A stretch of 64,000 nucleotides of DNA. It comes from Nocardioides lijunqiniae (GTDB lineage: Bacteria; Actinomycetota; Actinomycetes; Propionibacteriales; Nocardioidaceae). The stretch is taken from NCBI RefSeq assembly GCF_015024225.1, contig NZ_JACJGM010000001.1, positions 248,001 to 312,000 of the forward strand. The letters are read 5' to 3'. Of the stretch, positions 27,336 to 35,726 are shown piece by piece. The position numbers and the translations under genes are program-made. Below the pieces are notes generated by a model. That model searched no databases. It saw nothing but the letters and a program-made list of their open reading frames with translations, and was not told where the DNA came from. The first letter of the stretch is position 1. Each line of letters begins with the position of its first letter.

Positions 27336-28724
27336 TCAGAGCGCGGGCAGCGGGAGCGTCGCCCTCTGGAGGAAGTGGTCGGACGCGATCTGGGCGGCGC
27401 GGTTGTAGGTCTGGTTCACGTAGCCGCAGGAGCCCTTCACGGCGCCCAGGGTCAGGATGTAGTCGCGTCGCAGCGGGGTGCGCGGGACGGGGAACACCCC
27501 CTGGGTGGTGGTCGGGTACGCCGCGCCGGAGATGCGCCTGCTGGCGTAGGCGTCGTAGAAGCCGGCCCGCATCAGCAGGTAGTGCGCGTTGTCGTAGGGG
27601 ATGGTGTTGGCGGTGGAGTTGAGGTCACCGGCCAGGACGACGGTGTCGCCGAAGACCGACCGCAGGCGGCGCAGGTGGGCGATCGTCTGCTGCGTCTGGC
27701 GACCGCGCAGCTGCCAGTCCCGCAGGTTGCCCGCGGGGTTGCCGACGGCGAGGTGGTTGGAGGTCAGGACGAACGGCGCCTGCGTGCCGCTCACCGACTG
27801 CAGCCGCACCCAGGGCACCAGCGAGTCCATCTTGGCGACCGAGTCCTGGACCCGGTCCATGCCGGCGTCCAGCTCGGTGTACTTGCTCGCGTCGTAGAAG
27901 ACCCGCGTCCCGATGTGGCCCGGGGTCCGGCCGGCAGGCGGCTTGTAGGCGCTGTCGGGGAGGGCGTCGACCCACTGCGCGGTCGTGTCGGGGTCCTTGT
28001 CGTTCAGCTCGTCGAGGATCCACCGCTGCTGCGTCTTCGGGCCGAAGCCGATGCCGGCCTTGCCGCTGGCCTCCTGGATGGCGATCGCATGGGCGCCGCT
28101 GCGCAGGATCTCCGTGATCACGTTGGGTCCGCGACGGCCCCAGTAGGTCGCGGAGGAGGGCTTGGTGTCACCGGTCCAGGTGCGCACGTTGAACGAGGCC
28201 ACGGTGGCCTGGTCCTTCGCGGCGGCCCGGCACTCGCTCGTGATCGGCGCCTGGATCCACTTGGCGGGGCTCTGGCTGCGCGAGCGGTCGCGACGCACGT
28301 AGATGACCTTGACGAACGAGTAGCGACCCGAGGCCGGGGTGGCGCCGAAGGCGTGCGAGACGATCAGCGACTGCTTGCGGCGGTTGACCTTGTAGGACTG
28401 CAGCTTGGTCACCATCTTGCGGCCGGGGCTGACCTGCACCACGACCTTGCGGAAGCGGGAGGCGGGTCCGGGACGGCGCCAGCTGACCTTGATCCGTCCG
28501 TTGGCGGTCTGCGCGAGCCGCAGCTTGAGGTTGCCGGCGCCGTTGACCTGGCTGCCCGAGGCGGTGCCGGTCGGGTTGGTGTCGCGTCGCGGTGCGCGCT
28601 CGCTCGCGTCGCCTGCGCTCGCCGGGGCGGCGAGGAGCGTGACGCCGAGGAGCAGCGAGAGGCCCGTGACGAGGGTCGCGGAGAGCAGCGAGGCGACCTG
28701 GCGGGTGAGGGACGGGCGGGGCAT
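27336..28724 (-). CDS. Secreted endonuclease/exonuclease/phosphatase family protein
   Basis: The 462-residue protein has a signal peptide ending APASAG (about residue 38), an N-terminal beta-rich fibronectin-like domain, and a C-terminal EEP domain. The metal and catalytic residues are in ASFNVRTW, AIAIQEAS, LTSNHLAVG, LAGDLNSTAN and ASDHFLQ, i.e. the DNase I/sphingomyelinase set is complete. It may hydrolyse phosphodiesters in DNA or lipids outside the cell. It is convergent with the hydrolase gene (seven-base gap) and divergent from the acyltransferase gene. The substrate cannot be assigned. Confidence 0.85.
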   Translation of the reverse strand: MPRPSLTRQVASLLSATLVTGLSLLLGVTLLAAPASAGDASERAPRRDTNPTGTASGSQVNGAGNLKLRLAQTANGRIKVSWRRPGPASRFRKVVVQVSPGRKMVTKLQSYKVNRRKQSLIVSHAFGATPASGRYSFVKVIYVRRDRSRSQSPAKWIQAPITSECRAAAKDQATVASFNVRTWTGDTKPSSATYWGRRGPNVITEILRSGAHAIAIQEASGKAGIGFGPKTQQRWILDELNDKDPDTTAQWVDALPDSAYKPPAGRTPGHIGTRVFYDASKYTELDAGMDRVQDSVAKMDSLVPWVRLQSVSGTQAPFVLTSNHLAVGNPAGNLRDWQLRGRQTQQTIAHLRRLRSVFGDTVVLAGDLNSTANTIPYDNAHYLLMRAGFYDAYASRRISGAAYPTTTQGVFPVPRTPLRRDYILTLGAVKGSCGYVNQTYNRAAQIASDHFLQRATLPLPAL

Positions 28725-28823
28725 GGGTACTCCGGACGGACGGCGGCAGTGGACCTGGCGTGAGGCCCCATGGTAGGTCGGGGCGACAGCCTCGCGGGTT
28801 TCTTCGACGAAGCCCCTCACGAT

Positions 28824-28829
28824 TAGTGT
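28824..28829 (+). promoter_or_regulatory. -10 element for the acyltransferase gene
   Basis: TAGTGT ends eight bases before GTG 28838, implying a leaderless mRNA. The 113-base divergent gap to the nuclease-fold gene shows no other clear motif. Confidence 0.4.
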
Positions 28830-28837
28830 GTCGACGC

Positions 28838-30949
28838 GTGAGTGCCACGACCGAGACACGCTCCCCGGAGCGCGCCCCGTCCAGGAGCTTCCGACCCGAC
28901 ATCGAGGGCCTGCGCGCCGTCGCGGTGCTCTCGGTCCTGATCTACCACGCCGACCTGGTCTGGGTCCCCGGCGGCTACGTCGGCGTCGACGTCTTCTTCG
29001 TCATCTCGGGCTTCCTGATCACCTCGCTCATGGTGCGCGAGGTCGAGCGGCGCGGACGGCTGGGACTCGCCGACTTCTGGGCCCGCAGGGCCCGACGGCT
29101 CCTGCCCGCCAGCACGGTGGTGCTGGTCTTCAGCGCCGTCGTCGCCCTGGTCTGCCTGCCCGTCAACACCCGCAAGGACTTCGGCGGCGACATCGTCTCG
29201 GCGGCGCTGTACGTCGTCAACTGGCGCCTCGGCGCCCGCGAGGTCGACTACCTCGCCGAGAACGTCAGCGCCTCCCCGGTGCAGCACTACTGGTCGCTGG
29301 CCGTCGAGGAGCAGTTCTACATCGTCTGGCCGCTGCTCATCGCGGCGCTGGTCGCCCTGGTCCGCACCCGGTGGCGGGCCGCGCTGCTGGTCGGGATCGC
29401 CGCCGTCACCGTCGCGTCGTTCGTGTTCACGCTCTCCTACACCGCCGACCAGCCCGGCCTGGCGTTCTTCGTCTCCACCACGCGGGTCTGGGAGCTCGGC
29501 ATCGGAGCCCTGCTCGCGATCGCCTTCCCGGTCCTCGTCCGGCTCCCGGCCGCGCTGCGCGGGGTGCTGGGCTGGGCGGGGATCCTGGCCATCGCCTACA
29601 GCGTCCTCGTGCTCGACGAGGGCACCGTGTGGCCCGGGACGGCCACGCTCCTGCCGGTGCTGGGCACGGCGGCGGCCATCCTCGCCGGCGGCGGCGTCGC
29701 GGCCACGTGGGGCGTCGGCCGCCTGCTGGGGCTGCGCCCGGCCGTGTGGATCGGCGGGCTGTCGTACTCCCTCTACCTCTGGCACTGGCCGTTCCTCATC
29801 GCGGCCGAGGGGCTGTGGGGCGACCTGCGGGTGCGGCAGGCGCTGCTGGTCGTGATCGCGTCGGCGGTCCCCGCGTGGCTCTCCTACCGCTACGTCGAGA
29901 CGCCGTTCCGCCACGCCCCCCGCTTCGCCCTCCCGCGTCCCGCACTGCTGGCGGGCGCCGCCGGGATGGCGGTCTCGATCGTCGCCGGGCTGGCGCTGGT
30001 GGCGTCCTTCTCCCTCGTGGACACCGTGGAGGAGGCATCGGCGAAGGAGGCGCCCGGAGCGGCTGTCCTCCAGGACCCCGACCTCGCCGACACCGACTGG
30101 GCGTCGCTCAAGACCGTCGACGTGCTCAGGCCGTCCCCGCTGGACGCCTACGAGGACTACCCCTCCATCAACAAGGACGGGTGCGTCGCCACGATGGTGG
30201 AGGAGAACTACAAGACCTGCGAGTACGGCGACGAGGACGCCGAGCGCACGGTGGCCCTCGTCGGCGACTCCAAGGCCGCCCAGTGGTTCCCGCCCATCCG
30301 TGAGATCGCGGAGCGGGAGGGCTGGCGCCTGGTGGTGATCTTCAAGAACGGCTGCCCCTTCGCCGCCTCCGACGTCCTGTACCAGGGCGAGCCCAGCCCG
30401 ACCTGCAAGTCCTGGCAGCCGTGGGCCATGGACAACGTCGAGGAGCTCGATCCGGACGTGCTGATCACCGTCACGCGCAACGCGCGGGCGCTGCCGCCCG
30501 GCGGGACGACCGACGAGGACGCCACGCAGGCACCCATGGTGGAGGGGCTCGTCGAGTACTGGGAGCGCCTGGTGGACTCCGACATCATGCTGGTGCCGAT
30601 CCTGGACACCCCCGTCCCCTTCAGTCCCACGGTCCCCGACTGCGTCCAGGACCACCTCGACGACCTCACCCAGTGCGTCGCCCTCAAGGAACGCGGCTTC
30701 GAGAAGTCGGGCGCGCCCGCCCAGCTCGCGGCCGCCGAGCTGGTGCCCGAGGCGCGGGTCGTCGACATGTCGTCGGTCGTGTGTCCCGACGGCGTGCACT
30801 GCCCGCCGGTGATCGGCAACGTCCTCGTCTACCGGGGCGGCACCCACCTGAGCAACACCTACGCGAAGACCACCACGCCGATCCTCGCGAAGCGGCTCGC
30901 CCGGGCGACCGACGGCCTCTTCGGCTCGGCGACGCTGGCGGGCGGCTGA
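28838..30949 (+). CDS. OafA-type acyltransferase 3 with SGNH domain
   Basis: The 703-residue protein has an N-terminal acyltransferase-3 domain of about ten membrane helices, starting FRPDIEGLRAVAVLSVLIYHAD with the catalytic histidine, followed by GGYVGVDVFFVISGFLI and HYWSLAVEEQFYIVWPL. The C-terminal extracytoplasmic SGNH domain has VALVGDSKAAQW (about residue 475) and the GGTHLSNTYA histidine (about 669). Such enzymes O-acetylate surface polysaccharides. Cysteines in the SGNH part suggest disulfides. GTG 28838 is chosen because it follows a -10 TAGTGT. It is convergent with the IclR gene. Confidence 0.92.
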   Translation: MSATTETRSPERAPSRSFRPDIEGLRAVAVLSVLIYHADLVWVPGGYVGVDVFFVISGFLITSLMVREVERRGRLGLADFWARRARRLLPASTVVLVFSAVVALVCLPVNTRKDFGGDIVSAALYVVNWRLGAREVDYLAENVSASPVQHYWSLAVEEQFYIVWPLLIAALVALVRTRWRAALLVGIAAVTVASFVFTLSYTADQPGLAFFVSTTRVWELGIGALLAIAFPVLVRLPAALRGVLGWAGILAIAYSVLVLDEGTVWPGTATLLPVLGTAAAILAGGGVAATWGVGRLLGLRPAVWIGGLSYSLYLWHWPFLIAAEGLWGDLRVRQALLVVIASAVPAWLSYRYVETPFRHAPRFALPRPALLAGAAGMAVSIVAGLALVASFSLVDTVEEASAKEAPGAAVLQDPDLADTDWASLKTVDVLRPSPLDAYEDYPSINKDGCVATMVEENYKTCEYGDEDAERTVALVGDSKAAQWFPPIREIAEREGWRLVVIFKNGCPFAASDVLYQGEPSPTCKSWQPWAMDNVEELDPDVLITVTRNARALPPGGTTDEDATQAPMVEGLVEYWERLVDSDIMLVPILDTPVPFSPTVPDCVQDHLDDLTQCVALKERGFEKSGAPAQLAAAELVPEARVVDMSSVVCPDGVHCPPVIGNVLVYRGGTHLSNTYAKTTTPILAKRLARATDGLFGSATLAGG

Positions 30950-30953
30950 CGGA

Positions 30954-30969
30954 CCGACCGGACGGTCGG
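30954..30969. terminator. Hairpin between acyltransferase and IclR genes
   Basis: CCGACC (30954-30959) and GGTCGG (30964-30969) flank the loop GGAC in the 35-base gap between convergent genes. Confidence 0.4.
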
Positions 30970-30984
30970 ACGACGGAGCGCGGT

Positions 30985-31776
30985 CTAGCGCACCATGCTG
31001 TTGTCGTGCATGACGGCCACCTTGGCCTTGACGCTCAGCAGGGTCTCGATGATGAAGTCCTCACGACCCCCGTCGAGCCGGCTGATCGGCACCGCGACGC
31101 TCAGGGCGTCGAGGGCGGGTCGCGCGAAGGGCAGCGCCACGCCGAAGCAGCGCACGCCCATGCAGGACTCCTCGCTCTCCACGGCGTAGCCGTGGACCGA
31201 GGCCTGGTCGATGATCGTCAGCACGGCGTCCTTGTCGGTCGTCGTGTGCGGCGTGAGCGCGGTGATGCTGTCGGGCACCAGCTCGTGGCGAGCGGGCTCG
31301 GGCATCTCGGCCATGATCGCGCGCCCCAGCGACGTGCTGTACGCCGGCAGCCGGCGGCCCACCGCCGAGTGCATGCGCAGCGGGTGCACCGACTCGCGCT
31401 TGGCGGTGTAGATGACGTCGGCGCCGTCGAGCCGGCCGACGTGGACGGTCTCCTCGGTGGCCGCGGCCACCTCGTCCATCACGGCCTTGGCGCGGGCCAG
31501 CACCGGGTCGCCGTCGAGGTAGGCCGAGCTCACGACCAGCGAGTGGATGCCCAGCTGGTAGACGCTGCCCGTGGGGTCGGTCTGCAACCAGCCGCGCGCC
31601 GTCATCGTGCGCAGCAGCGCGTGCAGGCTGCTCTTGGGGATCTGTAGACGGGTCGAGAGCTGGAGCTGGGTGCCGGGGCCGTGGGCGGCGATCTCGTCCA
31701 GCAGGTCGAGGGCGCGGGCGGCGGACTTGACCGGTCCCGCGACCGCCTCGCGGGTGGGCGTCTTCTCGAGCTGCAT
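30985..31776 (-). CDS. IclR-family transcriptional regulator (KdgR-like)
   Basis: The 263-residue protein has an N-terminal winged helix (SAARALDLLDEIAAHGPG, then LSTRLQIPKSSLHALLRTM) and a C-terminal effector domain typical of IclR proteins (VHVGRLDGADVIY, SLGRAIMAEM and ESCMGVRCFGVALPF). IclR members often bind sugar acids such as 2-keto-3-deoxygluconate. It is divergent from kduI, and the region between them holds two 16-bp dyads of a motif that recurs elsewhere in the locus, so it is the likely controller of the kdu-ABC-kdgK operon and the copper-oxidase genes. ATG 31776 follows GAAGG. Confidence 0.9.
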   Translation of the reverse strand: MQLEKTPTREAVAGPVKSAARALDLLDEIAAHGPGTQLQLSTRLQIPKSSLHALLRTMTARGWLQTDPTGSVYQLGIHSLVVSSAYLDGDPVLARAKAVMDEVAAATEETVHVGRLDGADVIYTAKRESVHPLRMHSAVGRRLPAYSTSLGRAIMAEMPEPARHELVPDSITALTPHTTTDKDAVLTIIDQASVHGYAVESEESCMGVRCFGVALPFARPALDALSVAVPISRLDGGREDFIIETLLSVKAKVAVMHDNSMVR

Positions 31777-31835
31777 GGCGAAGCCTTCTTCTGGTGGTGG
31801 GGCCGTTCCCCGCACAGGCGACCACTGTACGCGAA

Positions 31836-31851
31836 GTTCGCATACGTGGAC
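31836..31851. promoter_or_regulatory. IclR-type dyad in front of the regulator gene
   Basis: GTTCGCATACGTGGAC matches the locus consensus GTTCACAT-ATGTGAAC at 13 of 16 positions. It lies upstream of TACAGT (minus strand, 31829-31824), a likely -10 for the regulator gene, so it could mediate autoregulation. Confidence 0.6.
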
Positions 31852-31864
31852 GAGTTTCAACCCC

Positions 31865-31894
31865 TTGACCCGTGACGGGGGTCACGTGTAGCGT
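31865..31894 (+). promoter_or_regulatory. kduI promoter with a CRP-like dyad in the spacer
   Basis: TTGACC (31865-31870) and TAGCGT (31889-31894) form a promoter with an 18-bp spacer. The spacer holds CGTGACGGGGGTCACG (31871-31886), which keeps the GTGA-N6-TCAC core of cAMP-receptor (CRP/GlxR) sites. Confidence 0.62.
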
Positions 31895-31898
31895 CCCA

Positions 31899-31914
31899 GT
31901 TCACATAGACGAAC
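31899..31914. promoter_or_regulatory. IclR-type dyad over the kduI transcription start
   Basis: GTTCACATAGACGAAC matches the consensus at 13 of 16 positions with the left half perfect. It starts five bases after the -10 TAGCGT, so a bound regulator would block initiation. Confidence 0.65.
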
Positions 31915-31943
31915 GCAGTTCATGAGTCCGAGGGAGCATCTGA

Positions 31944-32762
31944 GTGATCCAGGTCCGCTATTCATCATCGCCGTCGAGCGTGGAGACCGCCCACGCTGCG
32001 GACCTGCGCGAGCGCTTCCTCGTCGACGAGCTCTTCGTCCCCGGCGAGGTGTCCGGCGTCTACACCCACGACGACCGCCTGGTCGTGGGCGGCGCGCTGC
32101 CCGGGGCGGACCAGCTGGAGCTGCCGGCCTGGGAGGACGTCCTGGGCGTGACCTCTCACCTGGAGCGCCGCGAGCTCGGCATCATCAACGTCGCCGAGGC
32201 CGGCCACGTCCTGGTCGACGGTGAGAAGTTCGAGCTCGGCCACCTCGACGGGCTCTACGTCGGTCGCGGCGCCGAGGTCGTCTTCGCCGGGGCCGACGCC
32301 GCCTTCTACTTCGTCTCGGCGCCCGCCACGGTCACCTACCCCACGACGACGCTGGGTCACGACACGATCGAGCCGGTCGCCATCGGCACCGCCAAGGGCG
32401 CCAGCCAGCGCCACCTGTTCCGCTACGCCTGGGGCGAGGAGCTGCGCACCGACCAGCTGCAGTTCGGCGTGACCGTGATCGCCGACGGCTCGGTGTGGAA
32501 CACCCTGCCGCCGCACCTGCACGAGCGCCGCACCGAGGTCTACCTCTACGTCGACCTCGAGGAGGACGACCGCGTCTTCCACTTCCTCGGGCAGCCCGGC
32601 GCCACCCGCCACCTGCTGGTCAAGAACCGCGAGGCCGTCATCTCGCCCCCGTGGTCGATCCACGCCGGCGCCGGCACCGCCTCCTACGCCTTCGTCTGGG
32701 CCATGGCCGGCGAGAACAACGCCTACACCGACCTGCGCCCCGTCGCGCTGGAGGAGCTGTGA
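31944..32762 (+). CDS. kduI: 5-dehydro-4-deoxy-D-glucuronate isomerase KduI
   Basis: The 272-residue cupin-type enzyme isomerises 5-keto-4-deoxyuronate to 2,5-diketo-3-deoxygluconate, a step in breakdown of unsaturated uronates released by polysaccharide lyases. Family residues are seen in SHLERRELGIINV, NTLPPHLHERRTEVYLY (metal-binding His/Glu) and PPWSIHAGAGT. GTG 31944 follows GGGAG by seven bases. Its stop overlaps the kduD start (GTGA). It is the first gene of a nine-gene operon (kduI to kdgK) and its promoter carries an IclR-type operator and a CRP-like dyad. Confidence 0.94.
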   Translation: MIQVRYSSSPSSVETAHAADLRERFLVDELFVPGEVSGVYTHDDRLVVGGALPGADQLELPAWEDVLGVTSHLERRELGIINVAEAGHVLVDGEKFELGHLDGLYVGRGAEVVFAGADAAFYFVSAPATVTYPTTTLGHDTIEPVAIGTAKGASQRHLFRYAWGEELRTDQLQFGVTVIADGSVWNTLPPHLHERRTEVYLYVDLEEDDRVFHFLGQPGATRHLLVKNREAVISPPWSIHAGAGTASYAFVWAMAGENNAYTDLRPVALEEL

Positions 32763-33514
32763 GCTCGCCGTTCGACCTGACCGGCCGCTGCGCCGTCGTC
32801 ACGGGCGCGGGCCGCGGTCTCGGCCAGGGCGTGGCCCTCGGGCTGGCACAGGCCGGCGCCGACCTGGTCCTCCTGGGTCTCCCGGGCAGCCAGACCGAGA
32901 CCCAGCAGATCCTCAAGGAGCTCGGCCGCGACGTCCAGGTCCTCGACCTCGACGTGGCCGACCTGGACGCGGTGGAGAAGGTCGCCTCCCAGGTGACGGC
33001 CGAGCGCCAGGTCGACATCCTCGTCAACAACGCCGGCATCATCGACCGCGAGGACTCGGTCGACGTCACCCCCGAGGCCTGGGGCCGGGTGCTCGACATC
33101 AACCTCTCGGGCCTGTTCTTCCTCTGCCAGCAGATCGGCCGCCCGATGGTCGAGCGGGGCAGCGGCAAGATCGTCAGCATCGCCAGCCTCCTGGCCTTCC
33201 AGGGCGGGCTGCGCGTGGTCTCCTACGCCGCCAGCAAGCACGGCGTCGCCGGCATCACCAAGGCCCTCGCCAACGAGTGGGGCCCCCACGGCGTGCAGGT
33301 CAACGCCATCGCACCCGGCTACATGGCCACCGACAACACCACCGCGCTGCGCGAGGACGCCGACCGCTCGCGGTCCATCCTCGAGCGGATCCCGGCCGGC
33401 CGCTGGGGGACCCCCGACGACGTCGCCGGGTCCGCGGTGTTCCTCAGCTCGTCGGCGGCCGACTACGTCAACGGCCACGTCCTCGTGGTCGACGGAGGCT
33501 GGATGGCCCGCTGA
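32759..33514 (+). CDS. kduD: 2-deoxy-D-gluconate 3-dehydrogenase KduD (SDR)
   Basis: The 251-residue short-chain dehydrogenase reduces 2,5-diketo-3-deoxygluconate to 2-keto-3-deoxygluconate (KDG) with NAD(P)H. The cofactor loop is VTGAGRGLGQG (residues about 14-24), NNAG is present, the active site is SIASLLAFQGG with Y and K in YAASKHG, and the C-terminus has GHVLVVDGGWMAR. It is translationally coupled to kduI, which supplies its substrate, making the assignment firmer than sequence alone. The product KDG is consumed by the kinase and aldolase at the end of the operon. Confidence 0.9.
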   Translation: MSSPFDLTGRCAVVTGAGRGLGQGVALGLAQAGADLVLLGLPGSQTETQQILKELGRDVQVLDLDVADLDAVEKVASQVTAERQVDILVNNAGIIDREDSVDVTPEAWGRVLDINLSGLFFLCQQIGRPMVERGSGKIVSIASLLAFQGGLRVVSYAASKHGVAGITKALANEWGPHGVQVNAIAPGYMATDNTTALREDADRSRSILERIPAGRWGTPDDVAGSAVFLSSSAADYVNGHVLVVDGGWMAR

Positions 33515-33624
33515 GCCGCACGTCCCATCGCACGTCCAGATCGACGCCGCACCCGCGGCGCGCCTCACCCCTTCTCGGACCACCACCGCCGGATTCCCTG
33601 GCACCAAGAGATAGAGGATCGACG

Positions 33625-34716
33625 ATGAAGTTCAAGTCACGTCCCGCCGTAGCACTGGTCAGCCTGTCGCTGGCCGCCGTCGCCCTGGCGGGCTGCAGCG
33701 AGGAAGCCTCCGGAGGAGGCAACGACGAAGCCGGCGGCTCGGGCGCGTGCAAGCCCGCCGACGTCAAGCTCGTCGGTCAGGTCCGCAACGAGTCCAACCC
33801 CTACGAGGCCGCCTGGCTCGACGGCGGCGACGCCTTCGCCGAGTCGGTCGACCTGAGCCAAGAGCGGCTCACCTACGACGGCGACTCCACCAAGCAGCAG
33901 GAGCAGGTCAGCCAGCTCCTCGCCGGTGACACCGAGTGCCTGGTCATGAACATCCTGCCCAACGGCGACTCCGACACCCCGCCGATCGTCGAGCAGGCCC
34001 AGGAGGCGGGCGCCTACCTCGTCACGCAGTGGAACAAGCCGGCCGACCTCAACGTCGCCGACTACGACCACTGGGTCAGCCACATCACCTACAACGGCGT
34101 GGAGTCCGGCAAGCAGATCGGCGACGCGCTCTCCGAGGCCATCGGCGGCTCGGGTGGCATCATCGCCCTCCAGGGCATCCTCGACACCGGCGCGGCCAAG
34201 GACCGCTTCGCCGGGCTGGAGGAGTCGCTGGCCGCCAACACCGACGTCAAGCTGCTCGACGAGCAGACCGCGAACTTCTCGCGCCAGGAGGCCCTGGAGG
34301 TGACCAAGACGCTGCTCACCAAGCACGGTGACGACGTCAAGGGCATCTGGGCCGCCAACGACGACATGGCCCTCGGTGCGCTCGAGGCGCTCAAGCAGGC
34401 CGGCAAGGAGGGCGAGGTCGCCGTCGTCGGCATCGACGCCGTCCCCGACGCGCTCACCGCCATCGAGGACGGCGCCATGACCGCGACCGTCTCCAGCGAC
34501 GGCCCGTGGCAGGGCGGCATCGGCCTGGCCATCGGCTACTGCGTCGCCACCGGCGAGCTGTCCATGGACGACGTCGCCGCCGAGGAGCGCGCCTGGTACG
34601 CCGAGCAGTTCCTGATCGAGAAGGACAACGTCGCGGAGTACATGGAGCCGAAGACCGACGAGGCCGACTTCGCCTGCGACAACGTCTTCAGCCGTTCGCA
34701 GGGCGCGATCTCGTGA
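33625..34716 (+). CDS. Sugar ABC transporter substrate-binding lipoprotein (RbsB/CUT2 type)
   Basis: The 363-residue protein has a signal peptide with lipobox ALAGC (lipidated cysteine near residue 23) and a periplasmic-binding-protein type 1 fold. It resembles ribose- and xylose-type binding proteins: QVRNESNPYEAAWLDGGDAF, ISYNGVESG-like HITYNGVESGKQ and GIWAANDDMALGALEALK followed by VVGIDAVPDALT. It delivers a sugar or sugar acid to the two permeases encoded downstream. The ligand is not known; the operon predicts a hexuronate or related acid. GTG of the permease overlaps its stop. Confidence 0.92.
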   Translation: MKFKSRPAVALVSLSLAAVALAGCSEEASGGGNDEAGGSGACKPADVKLVGQVRNESNPYEAAWLDGGDAFAESVDLSQERLTYDGDSTKQQEQVSQLLAGDTECLVMNILPNGDSDTPPIVEQAQEAGAYLVTQWNKPADLNVADYDHWVSHITYNGVESGKQIGDALSEAIGGSGGIIALQGILDTGAAKDRFAGLEESLAANTDVKLLDEQTANFSRQEALEVTKTLLTKHGDDVKGIWAANDDMALGALEALKQAGKEGEVAVVGIDAVPDALTAIEDGAMTATVSSDGPWQGGIGLAIGYCVATGELSMDDVAAEERAWYAEQFLIEKDNVAEYMEPKTDEADFACDNVFSRSQGAIS

Positions 34717-35726
34717 CCCTGACATCCCCCGCCGAGCACGTCGACACCGTCGTGGCGCGCCCCCAGCCTCGGCGGGGGGTGTCGTTCCGGGACGCCGGTC
34801 CTCCGATCGCACTGGTCGTCATCTTCCTGGCCTTCTCGGTCCTGAGCGACGACTTCCGTACCTTCACCAACGTCCAGAACATCATGGACACGGCCGCGGT
34901 CCTCGCGGTCGTCACCTGCGGCATCACGTTCGTCCTGATGATGGGGTCGATCGACCTCTCCGCGCCCGGCCTCATGGGCGCCTCCGCGATCGCGGTGGCG
35001 CTCCTGGTGGCCAACAACCGCAACGGCAACGACCTGGGACTGCTGGGGGTCCTGGTCGCCGTCGCCATCGCGGCGGCCCTCGGCTGCCTCAGCGGTCTGG
35101 CGCTGGTGCTCCTCAAGGTGCCGTCGTTCATGACCACCCTCGGCGTCTCCGCGGTGGGCCTCGGCCTGGCGACCCTGATGTTCAACGGCGTGCAGCCCAA
35201 CATCACCGACAAGATGCTCGCGAGCTGGGCCGTCGAGCGGTTCCTCGGCTTCTCCTACCTCACCTGGATCGCCGTCGCGTGCATCCTCGTGGGCTGGCTG
35301 GTGCAGCGCTACTCCCGCCTGGGCCGCTACGCCTACGCCATCGGCGGCGCCGAGGAGGTGCTGTCGCTCTCGGGCATCCGCGTGAAGCCCTACAAGGTGG
35401 CGGTGTTCACCATGGCCGGGGCCTTCTACGGGCTGGCGGGCGTGATGGTCACCAGCCAGCTCAGCGCCGGCCTTGTCCAGGCCGGCAGGGGCTTCGACTT
35501 CCAGGCGATCACCGCCGCGGTGGTCGGCGGCACCCTGCTCACCGGCGGCCGCGGCGGCGTCCTGCACTCCACCGTGGGCGTCCTGCTCGTGACCGTGGTG
35601 ATCAACGGCCTCGTGCAGATCGGGGTCAGCCCCTACTGGCAGGGCGGCGTCCAGGGCCTCATCGTCGTCGTCGCGGTCGCCGCGGCCGTCCTCCCGCAAC
35701 GTCGAAGGAACCAGGTGGTCAAGTGA
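34713..35726 (+). CDS. Sugar ABC transporter permease (RbsC/CUT2 type), first
   Basis: The 337-residue inner-membrane protein has about eight to ten hydrophobic helices and the BPD_transp_2 family features (GITFVLMMGSIDLSAPGLMGASA, KVPSFMTTLGVSAVGLG, AVVGGTLLTGGRGG). It forms half of the membrane channel with the second permease encoded after the ATPase. The GTG start overlaps the binding-protein stop and its stop overlaps the ATPase start, so all are coupled. The ABC set is of the carbohydrate-uptake type 2 class. Confidence 0.93.
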   Translation: MTLTSPAEHVDTVVARPQPRRGVSFRDAGPPIALVVIFLAFSVLSDDFRTFTNVQNIMDTAAVLAVVTCGITFVLMMGSIDLSAPGLMGASAIAVALLVANNRNGNDLGLLGVLVAVAIAAALGCLSGLALVLLKVPSFMTTLGVSAVGLGLATLMFNGVQPNITDKMLASWAVERFLGFSYLTWIAVACILVGWLVQRYSRLGRYAYAIGGAEEVLSLSGIRVKPYKVAVFTMAGAFYGLAGVMVTSQLSAGLVQAGRGFDFQAITAAVVGGTLLTGGRGGVLHSTVGVLLVTVVINGLVQIGVSPYWQGGVQGLIVVVAVAAAVLPQRRRNQVVK